Of a stretch of DNA of 64,000 nucleotides, positions 18,364 to 27,074 are shown one piece after another. Source of the DNA: an uncultured Bacteroidia bacterium (GTDB lineage: Bacteria > Bacteroidota > Bacteroidia > Bacteroidales > F082); the NCBI GenBank assembly GCA_913009755.1, contig CAJVWU010000008.1, positions 1 to 64,000 on the forward strand, read 5' to 3'. Both the position numbers and the translations under genes were made by a program. Positions within the stretch are counted from its first letter, which is position 1. The number at the start of each line of letters is the position of its first letter. The notes below the pieces were generated by a model. It did not search any database. It saw nothing but the letters and a program-made list of their open reading frames with translations, and was not told the origin of the DNA.

Positions 18364-20643
18364 TTATCTCACCACCGCCATTTTCCCGGTATAAACGGCA
18401 GAAGGAGTTGTAATCTTCACCACATACAAACCATTTGGCAACCATGTAATATTCAGCCGGTATCTCCCCGCCACATTAAGTTGAATCGTTTTTGACAGCA
18501 CCAGGTTGCCTTCCACTGTGAAAATGCTTAAATGCACGTTTTGGTTGTCCGAATTAAATGACAATACAGCCCGGTCTTTCACCGGATTGGGAAAAATGTA
18601 CAGTGGGTTGATGTTTGTATGGTGTTTGGTGATCCCCGGTGAAACTTCTGCATTGCCATTAAAATACTCCAGCCCGCCCGAATAATTTCCCACAATCATT
18701 TCAGCCTGCCCGTTATGATTGATATCCCCGATGGCAGCAGCCGTCCTCATCCCCCTGTCCCAGGAAACACCCGTTGTGTCGAGCAATTCGTCCAGACTGT
18801 CCGTCAGGGTGAATTTTCCATTGAGGTTGCCGTCAATGTTTGTGTAGTGGAATATTTTGCCTTGTTCCGAACCCACCACCAGCTGCACAGGCCCGTTGCC
18901 AACTCTGAAAAACCACGGGGTGCTGTAACCTGTGTACGAAAGTGCGTAGTCCGTCACATTCACTTCTCCGAGGCTGTCATTCATGAGGGTAAAAACCGGG
19001 TTGCCGGTTGTTCCCTCGTTGTGGTAATAATACAGTGTCCCCCTTTTTTCACCGATGATCAGGTCTTTGGCCCCGTCATCATCCAGATCGAATAATTGGG
19101 GGGCAGAAAAATCCCCCACGTCAATATCTGCATAGTGGTCAGTTTCAAAAATCAAATTGTTATTTCCGTCATTGGTTGCCAGAATGAGTTTTCCCGCTTC
19201 ATAACCGGCCAGCATATCCACATCACCGTCGCCGTCCAGGTCGGCAAAAGCAGGGATCAGGCCCAGGTAGCCTTTTTCAAATAAATCACCCACATCGTCA
19301 TCCATCAGGGTAAAGGCGGGCTGTTGCGCGGTGCCCGTATTCTGATACCAGGCAATCTTAGACGTATGAACCGAATACAGCCGCTTAAAATCGTCATAAT
19401 ATGAATATTGGTAAAAACCGTAATCGCCCACAAACAGATCATCCAGCCCGTCACCGTTCCAGTCATACAGCACAGGATAAGCCCCGGCCCCGCGGTCAAT
19501 CATTTGCGATTGCAGAAAACTTTTGGTTTTACGTATAAAAAACGGATGGTCGTTGGCACCGGTGTTCATATACAACCAAACGCTGTGTTTATTCTGCGAT
19601 TTTTCGGGTGTCGGGTCAAAAGGGGATACCAACATGTCTTTCACAAAGTCATTGTTTACATCAATATAGGCAGCCACCGGCATGGAGTAAAGGCCAATCG
19701 GTTTGTTCCCCGCCGGATAAGAAGTATCAAACGAAGTGATGAAGGCTTCTTGGCGCGTCCCCCCATTGTACAGGGCAAACAGGGAGGGGTAATCCACATC
19801 GCCAAGCAGCAGGTCAAGGACACTGTCGCGGTTCAGATCAATCATCAAAAAAGTAGAACCGGTGTGCCGCTCCTTTTTCTGTGAACGGGCAACAGGCTGA
19901 TAATTTGTAAAACAGGTATCCAGATAAATGGCGTTGGACTCATCACTTTCGGCAATCCTGCCCCAGCAATATTCTTCCAGTGCATAGTCCAGCGAGTCAG
20001 GCGTTCCGTATTTTTCCATGGAAAGGTTCTTGTGATAATTTACAAAAGAGCCATATCCCCAAAATGACAAAATATCCAGATCGCCGTCATAATCCAGATC
20101 GGCAATGGCCGGATAATCGGCTTCGGTAACCAGCAGGTTGATATACATGTTCTCCTGAAAACTTTTCAGGTACGGATAGACTACGCGTTTAAATTTCAAT
20201 GTGCTTTCCGAAACATTTTTATACACCTGTATGCCTGCCCAATCCGGCGAGTAAGCAAAAATATCGGTCCTGCCATCCATATCGTAATCGGCAAATATCG
20301 CCCAGTCAGAAATATCGGGGATCAGTTTCACATATTGCGGGGCAAAAACATAATCAACCTGGTTATAAACGCCGCTGTTGACAAAACACATCATCCGGTT
20401 TCCATTGCGGTCGAAAGCCACCAGGTCCTTTATCCCGTCGCGGTTCACATCCACCGCACCAAACTGAATGGAATTCATCCCTCCCGCCCAGGGATATTTT
20501 AAAAGTACTTTATCCTGCCCAAAAACTTTGGCCGGCACATTTTGTTGTCCGTTCAGCAGATTGAATGACCCCAGCATAAGGAGCAAAAAAAAGAAATAAG
20601 GATTTATGGATTTAACTGTTTTCAACGATCCGGGTTTCTGCAA
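18364..20643 (-). CDS. VCBS/FG-GAP repeat protein with T9SS sorting tail
   Basis: A 759-residue secreted protein: signal peptide (FFFLLLMLGSFNLLNGQQ), then at least nine calcium-binding-loop repeats of the form DxNxDGxxD (for example DVNRDGIKD, DYDMDGRTD, DLDYDGDLD, DWNGDGLDD, DLDGDGDVD), each followed by a short hydrophobic strand. This is the integrin-like FG-GAP/VCBS propeller. The C-terminus (YIFPNPVKDRAVLSF ... LPNGLYVVKIT ... KMAVVR) is a T9SS type A sorting domain. It is probably a surface protein; the binding partner is unknown. Its 3' end abuts the hicA remnant. Confidence 0.92.
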   Translation of the reverse strand: MQKPGSLKTVKSINPYFFFLLLMLGSFNLLNGQQNVPAKVFGQDKVLLKYPWAGGMNSIQFGAVDVNRDGIKDLVAFDRNGNRMMCFVNSGVYNQVDYVFAPQYVKLIPDISDWAIFADYDMDGRTDIFAYSPDWAGIQVYKNVSESTLKFKRVVYPYLKSFQENMYINLLVTEADYPAIADLDYDGDLDILSFWGYGSFVNYHKNLSMEKYGTPDSLDYALEEYCWGRIAESDESNAIYLDTCFTNYQPVARSQKKERHTGSTFLMIDLNRDSVLDLLLGDVDYPSLFALYNGGTRQEAFITSFDTSYPAGNKPIGLYSMPVAAYIDVNNDFVKDMLVSPFDPTPEKSQNKHSVWLYMNTGANDHPFFIRKTKSFLQSQMIDRGAGAYPVLYDWNGDGLDDLFVGDYGFYQYSYYDDFKRLYSVHTSKIAWYQNTGTAQQPAFTLMDDDVGDLFEKGYLGLIPAFADLDGDGDVDMLAGYEAGKLILATNDGNNNLIFETDHYADIDVGDFSAPQLFDLDDDGAKDLIIGEKRGTLYYYHNEGTTGNPVFTLMNDSLGEVNVTDYALSYTGYSTPWFFRVGNGPVQLVVGSEQGKIFHYTNIDGNLNGKFTLTDSLDELLDTTGVSWDRGMRTAAAIGDINHNGQAEMIVGNYSGGLEYFNGNAEVSPGITKHHTNINPLYIFPNPVKDRAVLSFNSDNQNVHLSIFTVEGNLVLSKTIQLNVAGRYRLNITWLPNGLYVVKITTPSAVYTGKMAVVR

Positions 20644-20801
20644 TGTTAATTAGAATGACAAAGTTAATTACAAAATGGTTCTCGTGGCAGGATTAATTGA
20701 TATTTGAAAAAAAACATCCGCTAACTTTTATGATTGCGTATTTTTGAAAAAATATTTAAAGAAAAATAGATTGTTGGATTCAATTTTAAAAAAAAACAAA
20801 G

Positions 20802-21965
20802 ATGGCCAAGATACTTGTTGTTGATGATGAAAGCAGTATCCGCAGAACACTGAAAGACATTCTTGAATTTGAAAAACATACCGTAGAACTGGCACCCAAC
20901 GGCCCTGAAGCACTTGAAATGTTCAGGGACGATGAGTATGATGCCGTTTTGCTCGACATCAAGATGCCCGAGATGGACGGGTTGGAAGTATTGGAAAAGA
21001 TGATGCAGGTGCGCGAAGTGCCGGTGATCATGATTTCGGGTCACGGCACCATCGAAACAGCCGTTGAAGCCATCAAAAAAGGGGCTTATGACTTTATTGT
21101 CAAGCCGCCCGACCTGAACCGGCTGTTGATCACCATCAGGAATGCGGTGGAGAAAAAAGAATTGGTAAACCAAACCCGGCAACTGAAACGCGAAATTGAT
21201 AAGAAATATGAAATTGTGGGCGAATCGGAAAGCATAAGGGCTTTAAAAAAAATGATTGCCCGGATTGCCCCTACCCTGTCAAGGGTACTGATTATTGGCG
21301 AAAACGGCACAGGTAAAGAATTGGTTGCCCGCCAGATCCATGAGCAGAGCTCACGGGCCAAATCCCCGTTTATTGAGGTGAACTGTGCGGCCATTCCCTC
21401 CGAATTGATCGAGAGCCAGTTGTTTGGCCACGAAAAAGGCTCGTTTACTTCAGCCATTAAACAGCGGCACGGGGATTTTGAACTGGCCAGCGGCGGAACA
21501 CTTTTTCTGGATGAGATCGGCGATATGAGCCTTTCGGCACAGTCCAAGGTATTGCGTGCCTTGCAGGAAAATAAAATCGTGAGGGTTGGTGGAGAACAGG
21601 ATATCCCGGTGGATGTCAGGGTGATTGCCGCCACAAACAAAAACCTGAAAGAAGAAATAAAAAAAGAGAGGTTCAGGGAAGACCTGTATCACCGCCTGAG
21701 CGTGATCATCATTGAAGTGCCGCCACTCAGGGAACGAAAGAATGATATCGAGTTACTGGTCAAACATTTTGTTCAGGAGATATCAGACATACAGGGAAAA
21801 GCACCCCTTAAAGTTATGGCTGATGCCCTGAAAATGCTCGAAGGCTTTCACTGGAGCGGCAATGTGCGCGAGTTGCATAATGTGGTGGAAAGGCTGGTTA
21901 TTCTCAGCGACCAGCAGATTACTTCCGATGACATAAAAACGTATGTTGAACCCCTGATGTTGTAA
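20802..21965 (+). CDS. Sigma-54-interacting response regulator without DNA-binding domain
   Basis: An NtrC-type response regulator of 387 residues. The receiver domain has VVDDESS and phospho-acceptor Asp52 (LLDIKMPEMDG). The AAA+ domain has Walker A GENGTGKE (166-173), Walker B TLFLDEIGD (233-241) and the R-finger region FREDLYHRLSV. Two features are odd. The sigma-54 contact loop is GSFTSA (213-218) instead of GAFTGA, and the protein ends at YVEPLML just after the AAA+ lid, with no Fis-type helix-turn-helix. It may therefore act from solution or through a partner. No histidine kinase gene is adjacent. Confidence 0.92.
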   Translation: MAKILVVDDESSIRRTLKDILEFEKHTVELAPNGPEALEMFRDDEYDAVLLDIKMPEMDGLEVLEKMMQVREVPVIMISGHGTIETAVEAIKKGAYDFIVKPPDLNRLLITIRNAVEKKELVNQTRQLKREIDKKYEIVGESESIRALKKMIARIAPTLSRVLIIGENGTGKELVARQIHEQSSRAKSPFIEVNCAAIPSELIESQLFGHEKGSFTSAIKQRHGDFELASGGTLFLDEIGDMSLSAQSKVLRALQENKIVRVGGEQDIPVDVRVIAATNKNLKEEIKKERFREDLYHRLSVIIIEVPPLRERKNDIELLVKHFVQEISDIQGKAPLKVMADALKMLEGFHWSGNVRELHNVVERLVILSDQQITSDDIKTYVEPLML

Positions 21966-22055
21966 AAGCAGGCATTTTACGGGTCGGCAGTTTTCAGTCG
22001 GCAGTCAGTATCCGGCATCCAGTATCCGGCTTCAACAACAAATCACAATATTTTG

Positions 22056-22063
22056 TACCTTTG
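22056..22063 (+). promoter_or_regulatory. -7 element TACCTTTG of the tmRNA gene
   Basis: It matches TAnnTTTG exactly and lies 33 bp before the mature tmRNA 5' end, leaving a short leader for RNase P to remove. The preceding 90 bp hold repeated CAGTATCCGGC copies and nothing else recognisable. Confidence 0.6.
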
Positions 22064-22095
22064 CATTCCTTTTAAAAAATTGTTCTTTGACATAA

Positions 22096-22495
22096 GGGGC
22101 TGACCGGTTTTGACAGCAGGTTGAATCTTTAGGTAAGCATGTCGAGCCATGTGATAAAGCTCGTAAATCCGTGTCACACACTTTTTATTTGGCGAATATA
22201 ATTTTGCTCTCGCAGCCTAACCGAAGTTTAGTAAGTTAAGGCCTAATTCCCTGGTCAAGGTTACCGGGGACGGGACGGTCCGCAGGTGGAGATGTCTGAT
22301 TCCGGCCTGATCACGGACCGCACGCAACTTCAGACTGGTTCAGGGTTTGCTTCGCACCCGGGATGAGAAACAGAGGCTAAGACAGTGTTTAGGATGCTTG
22401 TTTCCTTGCACTGCCCGAAAATCAACAACAAGCTAAGCATGTAGAAAGCTTATCGGTTGCCTGTTTGGACGAGGGTTCGAATCCCTCCAGCTCCA
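22096..22495 (+). ncRNA. ssrA: Transfer-messenger RNA (tmRNA)
   Basis: A one-piece tmRNA that rescues stalled ribosomes. The 5' end GGGGCTGACCGGTTTTGACA pairs with the 3' end CCAGCTCC, and the T-arm GGGTTCGAATCCC is present. The tag reading frame encodes GEYNFALAA followed by TAA (22191-22220), close to tags known from Bacteroidota and ending in the ALAA degron. The encoded 3' end reads ACGA rather than ACCA, so CCA must be added after transcription. Coordinates end at the discriminator base. Confidence 0.95.
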
Positions 22496-22580
22496 CGATG
22501 GAGTGTTGAGTGTTGAGTGTTGAGTGATGGATGGGAATATTTCATAATTTTATCTGTAATAACTTTTAAATAATAAAATT

Positions 22581-22934
22581 ATGAGTGGGGAAAATTTAGT
22601 GCTTCGTACAAAAGCATTTGCCGTGGATTGTGTAAAAGCGGCTGAAAAACCAGATAATTCATTTTTAGCAAAGCATATAAAAGGGCAATTGATAAGGTGT
22701 TCAACCTCTGTTGCGGCGAATTATCGTGCGACAAGACTGGAACAAACAAAGGCTGCCTTTATCGCAAAGTTGAGTATAGTAATAGAAGAGGCTGATGAGT
22801 CAGAGTTTTGGCTGGATTTTGCGCTTGCATTTGATTTATTCAAAAAGGATGAAATCGAACTGCTCATGAAAGAAGCCAATGAATTAACATCAATTTTTAT
22901 TGCTTCCAGAAAAACAGCACAAGGAAACAGATAA
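22581..22934 (+). CDS. Four-helix-bundle protein (S23/IVS-encoded family)
   Basis: 117 residues, mostly helical. The family pattern is clear: LVLRTKAFAVDCVKAAEK, then QLIRCSTSVAANYRATR, then AAFIAKLSIVIEEADESEFWL. Members are encoded in rRNA intervening sequences or stand alone in Bacteroidota genomes; the molecular function is not established. It lies between tmRNA and tRNA-Arg, a location compatible with insertion next to RNA genes, but I found no flanking direct repeat. Short GAGTGTT direct repeats precede it (22501-22525). Confidence 0.85.
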   Translation: MSGENLVLRTKAFAVDCVKAAEKPDNSFLAKHIKGQLIRCSTSVAANYRATRLEQTKAAFIAKLSIVIEEADESEFWLDFALAFDLFKKDEIELLMKEANELTSIFIASRKTAQGNR

Positions 22935-23005
22935 GTATATGCACTTATTCTATTTCATAAAACAAAACTTATCGTTTATCATTCGAAATTCATCACTCTT
23001 GTCCC

Positions 23006-23077
23006 GGTCCCGTAGTTCAATGGATAGAATGTGAGATTCCGGTTCTCATGATTCGGGTTCGAATCCCGGCGGGATCA
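23006..23077 (+). tRNA. tRNA-Arg (anticodon CCG)
   Basis: A complete cloverleaf: acceptor GGTCCCG pairs with CGGGATC (one G-U), D-stem GTTC/GAAT, anticodon stem TGAGA/TCTCA around loop TTCCGGT, and T-arm TCGGG-TTCGAAT-CCCGG. Anticodon CCG reads CGG. CCA is not encoded. Confidence 0.95.
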
Positions 23078-23092
23078 CAAATTAGAACAAAA

Positions 23093-23121
23093 GCCTTTCA
23101 CGAAAATGAAAGGCATTTTTT
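23093..23121 (+). terminator. Rho-independent terminator after tRNA-Arg
   Basis: GCCTTTCA, a 6-nt loop and TGAAAGGC form a perfect 8-bp stem followed by ATTTTTT. It starts 16 bp after the tRNA. Confidence 0.85.
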
Positions 23122-23292
23122 CATTGTGTAGGCCTGAAAACTTGTTTGCCCAATTGGTGCGGGATTTATATAACGCCACAGGATGTGCCAGAGACAATTT
23201 CCTTATTTCAAAAACAAGGTTAAAAAATATTACTCATTATTTTTTGGAAATCAGTGTCATCTGCTTTTACAAAACCATGAAACAGATTTTAC

Positions 23293-23300
23293 TATTTTTG
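23293..23300 (+). promoter_or_regulatory. -7 element TATTTTTG of the cell-wall gene pair
   Basis: A perfect TAnnTTTG, 20 bp before the glucosaminidase ATG. It rules out the longer in-frame start further upstream, which would lie ahead of the promoter. The segment between the tRNA terminator and here (23122-23292) has no other recognisable feature. Confidence 0.55.
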
Positions 23301-23320
23301 GGCAATTGATAATTGAAGCT

Positions 23321-24241
23321 ATGTTAAACCGGCGGTTTGTTTCTTTACTGGTAATCAGCATCCTGTTGATTTCATGCAAAAACCGGGAAGAGATAAAAAG
23401 TGACCGTGAAGTGGCTTTGCTTTCCGATAAAGTTGTGAACACGACCCCCCGGCGCCAGCCTGAAAAGCCCGGGCATAATCAGGTTCAGCCTGTTGAAAAA
23501 AAGAGGGGAAACAGCAAGACAAAAAGTGCTGATCCGGCTTATAACTTAAGAAAGTACGATCATGTCCGGGATTTCTATTCACGCATCAGCGGGCCGGCCA
23601 TCCGGTTGTGTGTGGACAACAATGTGCCCCCCGCGGCAGTTTTGGCCATCGCCGGGCTTGAATCGGGATGGAACAGGGGTTACGTGGGCAGAATAACCGG
23701 TAATATCCTAAGCCTCGGGGCCGGCGGCAATGATCCCGAACTGCCGGCATTAAGGCTTCCGCGGCTGAAATCCAACGGGCAGATTTTATTCGATTCCCTC
23801 GAAATCATCCGGTATAAGCCCGATGAACTGACATGGGAAAAGCGCCCGCCGAGCCTGAAAAAGGATTATCGTCCCAAACCCATTGCCGGCACCCGCTATC
23901 AGCTTGCCTATTTTAAATATCATAAAGATGAAAAAGCCCGGGCACAGGTCGAAAATATCAACGATTTTTTAACGGGTTTTATCAGCCGGAACAGTAGAAT
24001 AAGGGCTTACCGCCGGGCACGCCACCTGATGGACAGCCTGGTTTCGGTTGACGGCAAGCCGGTACTTTTTGAACAAAAAACGATTGAACGGTTTATCAAC
24101 ACCATCGGAGGTCATCCCAATTCGTTTAATTTTCGTAAAACATGGCCACGGAAGGTGATGCTCATTGTGAACAATGCCGGATTGGCAATGCTGTCGAAAC
24201 AGTTGTATCTTGAGCACAAAAATTTTAACGGGGTATGGTAA
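23321..24241 (+). CDS. Glucosaminidase-domain lipoprotein (peptidoglycan hydrolase)
   Basis: 306 residues. A lipoprotein signal with lipobox LLISC precedes a charged linker. The catalytic domain is in the mannosyl-glycoprotein endo-beta-N-acetylglucosaminidase-like family: VPPAAVLAIAGLESGWNRG with the general-acid glutamate, GNILSLGAG, the GTRYQLAYFKYH segment and a C-terminal INTIGGHPNSFNF. It should cut glycan strands in the periplasm. The start is the ATG directly before the lipobox region. It overlaps the next gene by 7 bp (ATGGTAA), so it is coupled to the L,D-transpeptidase. Confidence 0.86.
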   Translation: MLNRRFVSLLVISILLISCKNREEIKSDREVALLSDKVVNTTPRRQPEKPGHNQVQPVEKKRGNSKTKSADPAYNLRKYDHVRDFYSRISGPAIRLCVDNNVPPAAVLAIAGLESGWNRGYVGRITGNILSLGAGGNDPELPALRLPRLKSNGQILFDSLEIIRYKPDELTWEKRPPSLKKDYRPKPIAGTRYQLAYFKYHKDEKARAQVENINDFLTGFISRNSRIRAYRRARHLMDSLVSVDGKPVLFEQKTIERFINTIGGHPNSFNFRKTWPRKVMLIVNNAGLAMLSKQLYLEHKNFNGVW

Positions 24242-24882
24242 AAAAATCAGGATATCTTGCACTTGCGCTGTTTGTTGTTGCACTGATCATTTTTCTGTCA
24301 ACCACTTTTGTTGCAGTCAACCCGCCTGAGAAAGTGGAAATAGCGGACAGCCTCGGAAAAGAAATCATTAAATCTTTTTCACAGCAAAACAAGGGGGATT
24401 TTGTTGTTGTGGACAAAGGGGGTTTTACTCTGAGCCTTTACCAACATTATATAAAAATGAAAGAGTATAAGGTGACCATCGGGAAAAAGCACGGGAACAA
24501 ACGGGCTTCGGGCGATGACCGCACACCGGAAGGGATTTTCAGGATACAATCCATTGAAAGATCATCGTACTGGGAGTATGATTTTCCTGACGACACCTTG
24601 CCCGCTTTGACAGGCGCTTACGGGCCCTGGTTCATCCGGCTTGACGTACCCGGTTTTCACGGCATTGGCATTCACGGGTTTTTAAATGATGATGAACTCG
24701 GCAAAAGAAAAAGCAACGGTTGCATCAGGCTGAATAATAAGAAGCTTGAGGAACTGGTTCAGTTTATCAGGCCGGGGATGCCCGTGATCATCGAACCTTC
24801 ACCGCAGGATCTGGTCGTGGACCGTAAAAATGAAAGCGCCCCAAACATTTTATCAAAAGAAAATGTAGTCAGGAACAATTAA
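24235..24882 (+). CDS. L,D-transpeptidase (YkuD family)
   Basis: 215 residues with one N-terminal membrane segment (LALALFVVALIIFLSTTFVA). The YkuD catalytic domain is complete: VVVDKGGFTLSLY, TPEGIFRI, His147 in GIGIHGF and nucleophile Cys163 in SNGCIRL. Such enzymes make 3-3 peptidoglycan cross-links or attach proteins to the wall. Coupled translation with the glucosaminidase points to a cell-wall remodelling pair: one cuts glycan, the other joins peptides. The YafK/ErfK-like compact form lacks LysM domains. Confidence 0.92.
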   Translation: MVKKSGYLALALFVVALIIFLSTTFVAVNPPEKVEIADSLGKEIIKSFSQQNKGDFVVVDKGGFTLSLYQHYIKMKEYKVTIGKKHGNKRASGDDRTPEGIFRIQSIERSSYWEYDFPDDTLPALTGAYGPWFIRLDVPGFHGIGIHGFLNDDELGKRKSNGCIRLNNKKLEELVQFIRPGMPVIIEPSPQDLVVDRKNESAPNILSKENVVRNN

Positions 24883-25080
24883 AGATATCATTCAAAAATT
24901 TTTCCATCCTGATCCGCCACAATTACTTTTTCATGACTGTATTCCAGAGGATGATTGCCGGGATATATTGTAAATTCTATTTCCACGAAAGTTGTGTAGC
25001 GGCAGATAATTCCCAGCCGGTATCGTTCGCGAAGAAAGATCATATACAATTTTATCCACCGGTACTTCACCGTGTTTTTG

Positions 25081-25088
25081 TATTTTTG
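25081..25088 (+). promoter_or_regulatory. -7 element TATTTTTG upstream of the etf/fix operon
   Basis: A perfect TAnnTTTG, 116 bp before etfB. The 24883-25204 gap otherwise holds only a short minus-strand frame (24888-25094) that I could not identify. Confidence 0.45.
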
Positions 25089-25204
25089 CCTCACGCAACA
25101 AAATGTTTGTTTTTAGTTCTTTTGAATATTAAATACGAATTGTTGATTTCTAACGTGAGAAATGTTAGTCACCCGATTCTTAAATTCTTAATAAAGCTAT
25201 ATTT

Positions 25205-26014
25205 ATGCATGCTTTGGTATTTATAAAACAAGTTCCCGATGCTTCGCAGGTAAGAGTGAACTATGAAACGGGAACATTAATCCGGGAAGGTGTTCCGGCC
25301 ATCCTGAATCCTTTTGAGTCCCACGCCGTCGAAGAAGCGGTAAAATTAAGGGAAAAGCACGGCGGAAAAGTTACCGTTATCACCATGGGGCCTCCACAGG
25401 CAACCGAAGCTTTAAAAGAATGTTTATCACGGGGGGCAGACAAGGCTTATCTTTTGTCCGATCGTGTTTTTGCCGGTTCCGATACGCTGGCCACTTCCTA
25501 CGCACTTTTTGAAGGTGCCAAAAAAATTATTGAACTGGAAGGGGAAGTTGACCTTTTCTTTACCGGCAAACAAGCCATTGACGGTGATACGGCCCAGACA
25601 GGGCCCGGTATTGCCACCCGGTTCGACATACCGTTGGTGACCTATCTGATTAAACTGGATGAAGTAAACTTTGAAGAAAAACGGGCTGTTGCCACAAGGT
25701 TAACCGAATTTGGGCAGGAAACCCTGCAGGTTCCGCTGCCGGCCTTGTTTACGGTTGAGGAAAGTTTGAATGAACTTTCTCATTCCCCGTTACCGTGGTT
25801 AATCAAAGCGGCCCGATCAAAAATTGAAAAGTTGTCCGGCGAAAACATTAACCTTGACCTGGAACAATGTGGTTTGAAACATTCGCCTACCAAAGTTAAA
25901 AAAGCGTTTACACCTGAAAAACGACAACGAGGCGAAACCCTGACCGGTTCCGTTGAGGAACTGGTTCAAAAAACTTCAGATATCTTAATACCGTTTTTAA
26001 ATAAAGATTTATAA
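25205..26014 (+). CDS. etfB: Electron transfer flavoprotein beta subunit (FixA/EtfB)
   Basis: 269 residues. It begins MHALVFIKQVPDASQVRVN and has ILNPFESHAVEEAVKLREK and VTVITMGPPQATEAL, then DLFFTGKQAIDGDTAQTGP, all typical of the nucleotide/FAD-binding beta subunit. It is the first gene of a four-gene run with etfA, fixC and fixX, spaced 1 bp or overlapping. That composition marks the Fix/bifurcating ETF family, in which electrons from NADH are split between a low-potential acceptor and quinone. Whether this one bifurcates cannot be proved by eye. Confidence 0.95.
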   Translation: MHALVFIKQVPDASQVRVNYETGTLIREGVPAILNPFESHAVEEAVKLREKHGGKVTVITMGPPQATEALKECLSRGADKAYLLSDRVFAGSDTLATSYALFEGAKKIIELEGEVDLFFTGKQAIDGDTAQTGPGIATRFDIPLVTYLIKLDEVNFEEKRAVATRLTEFGQETLQVPLPALFTVEESLNELSHSPLPWLIKAARSKIEKLSGENINLDLEQCGLKHSPTKVKKAFTPEKRQRGETLTGSVEELVQKTSDILIPFLNKDL

Positions 26015-26015
26015 C

Positions 26016-27074
26016 ATGGGCAAAACGATTGATTTAACCGAAAAAGATCACGAAATATCCCGTTATAAAAATATTTGGGTGTTCATAGAACAAACCAACG
26101 GGATAGCCAACCCGGTGTCTTTTGAACTGTTAACCAAAGCGCGGGAACTGGCAAAACAGCTTGATTGTCATGTGGGTGCCGTTTCCATTGGGCGGTCTGT
26201 TTCCCATCTCGCTAAAGAAGTTTTCAGGTTTGGTGCAGATAAATTTTACCTTGTTGAAGATGAAATCTTTAAAGATTACCGAACCGAACCTTTCCGTGAT
26301 ACGCTTTCAGGTTTAGTACGGAAAAATAAACCGGAAATTTTTCTAATCGGCGCAACCACGCAGGGCCGTGACCTCTCCGGTACGGTGGCCACGGAATTAA
26401 AAACCGGGTTGACAGCAGATACCACAAAACAGGAAATTGATCCCCAAACCGGCATGCTGTTAATGACCCGCCCTACTTTTGGCGGTAGTTTAATGGCTAC
26501 CATTGTTTGTCCGAAGCATCGTCCGCAAATGTCAACGGTAAGACCCGGCGTCTTTAAGGCCATTCCCGTTGAGCATCCTAAAGAAGGAGAAATAATAAGA
26601 GGAAAAACGAATTTAACAGAAGCACAAATTGTTAAAAAGATACTGAAAAAAGTTGTTTCCTCCGAAGGCAATATAAATCTCGGCTTTTATGATGTTATTG
26701 TAGCCGGGGGAAAGGGAATGGGAAACAAAGATAATTTTAATATGATAAAGGAACTGGCAGAAGTGCTTGGTGGCACGTGGGCCGGTTCCCGGAAAGCCGT
26801 TGAATTGGGGTATATTCCACAGACGCGGCAGGTGGGACAAACCGGGCAAACAGTTCACTCCAAATTATATATTGCCTGCGGTATTTCGGGAGCTATCCAG
26901 CATTTGGTGGGTATGCAAACTTCCGATGTCATCATTTCCGTTAATACCGATAAAGACGCACCTGTATTCGATGTCTCTACTTATTGTATTGTGGAAGATG
27001 CCATTAAGTTTATTCCCAAACTGATTGCGGAATTAAAAAAACAAAAATTAACACCAGTGAACAATGAGCAGTAA
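26016..27074 (+). CDS. etfA: Electron transfer flavoprotein alpha subunit (FixB/EtfA)
   Basis: 352 residues. The N-terminal domain has KNIWVFIEQTNGIANPVSFE. The C-terminal FAD domain has GLTADTT, RPTFGGSLMATIV, MSTVRPGVF, VAGGKGMGNKDNF, GSRKAVELGYIP, QVGQTGQTVHSKLYIACGI and a late INTDKDAPVF-type motif (here VNTDKDAPVFDVS). It pairs with EtfB. It starts 1 bp after the etfB stop and overlaps fixC by 11 bp. No N-terminal ferredoxin domain is present, unlike some clostridial EtfA. Confidence 0.95.
   Translation: MGKTIDLTEKDHEISRYKNIWVFIEQTNGIANPVSFELLTKARELAKQLDCHVGAVSIGRSVSHLAKEVFRFGADKFYLVEDEIFKDYRTEPFRDTLSGLVRKNKPEIFLIGATTQGRDLSGTVATELKTGLTADTTKQEIDPQTGMLLMTRPTFGGSLMATIVCPKHRPQMSTVRPGVFKAIPVEHPKEGEIIRGKTNLTEAQIVKKILKKVVSSEGNINLGFYDVIVAGGKGMGNKDNFNMIKELAEVLGGTWAGSRKAVELGYIPQTRQVGQTGQTVHSKLYIACGISGAIQHLVGMQTSDVIISVNTDKDAPVFDVSTYCIVEDAIKFIPKLIAELKKQKLTPVNNEQ

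Noticed and set aside
22496-22580. Integrative element using the tmRNA 3' end as attachment site
   Set aside because: No integrase and no repeat of the tmRNA 3' end was found between tmRNA and tRNA-Arg; only short GAGTGTT repeats and one small gene are present.
24888-25094. 68-codon minus-strand frame between the L,D-transpeptidase and etfB
   Set aside because: It needs a GTG start overlapping the -7 element of the etf operon and matches no family I know. A remnant is possible, but the support is too thin.
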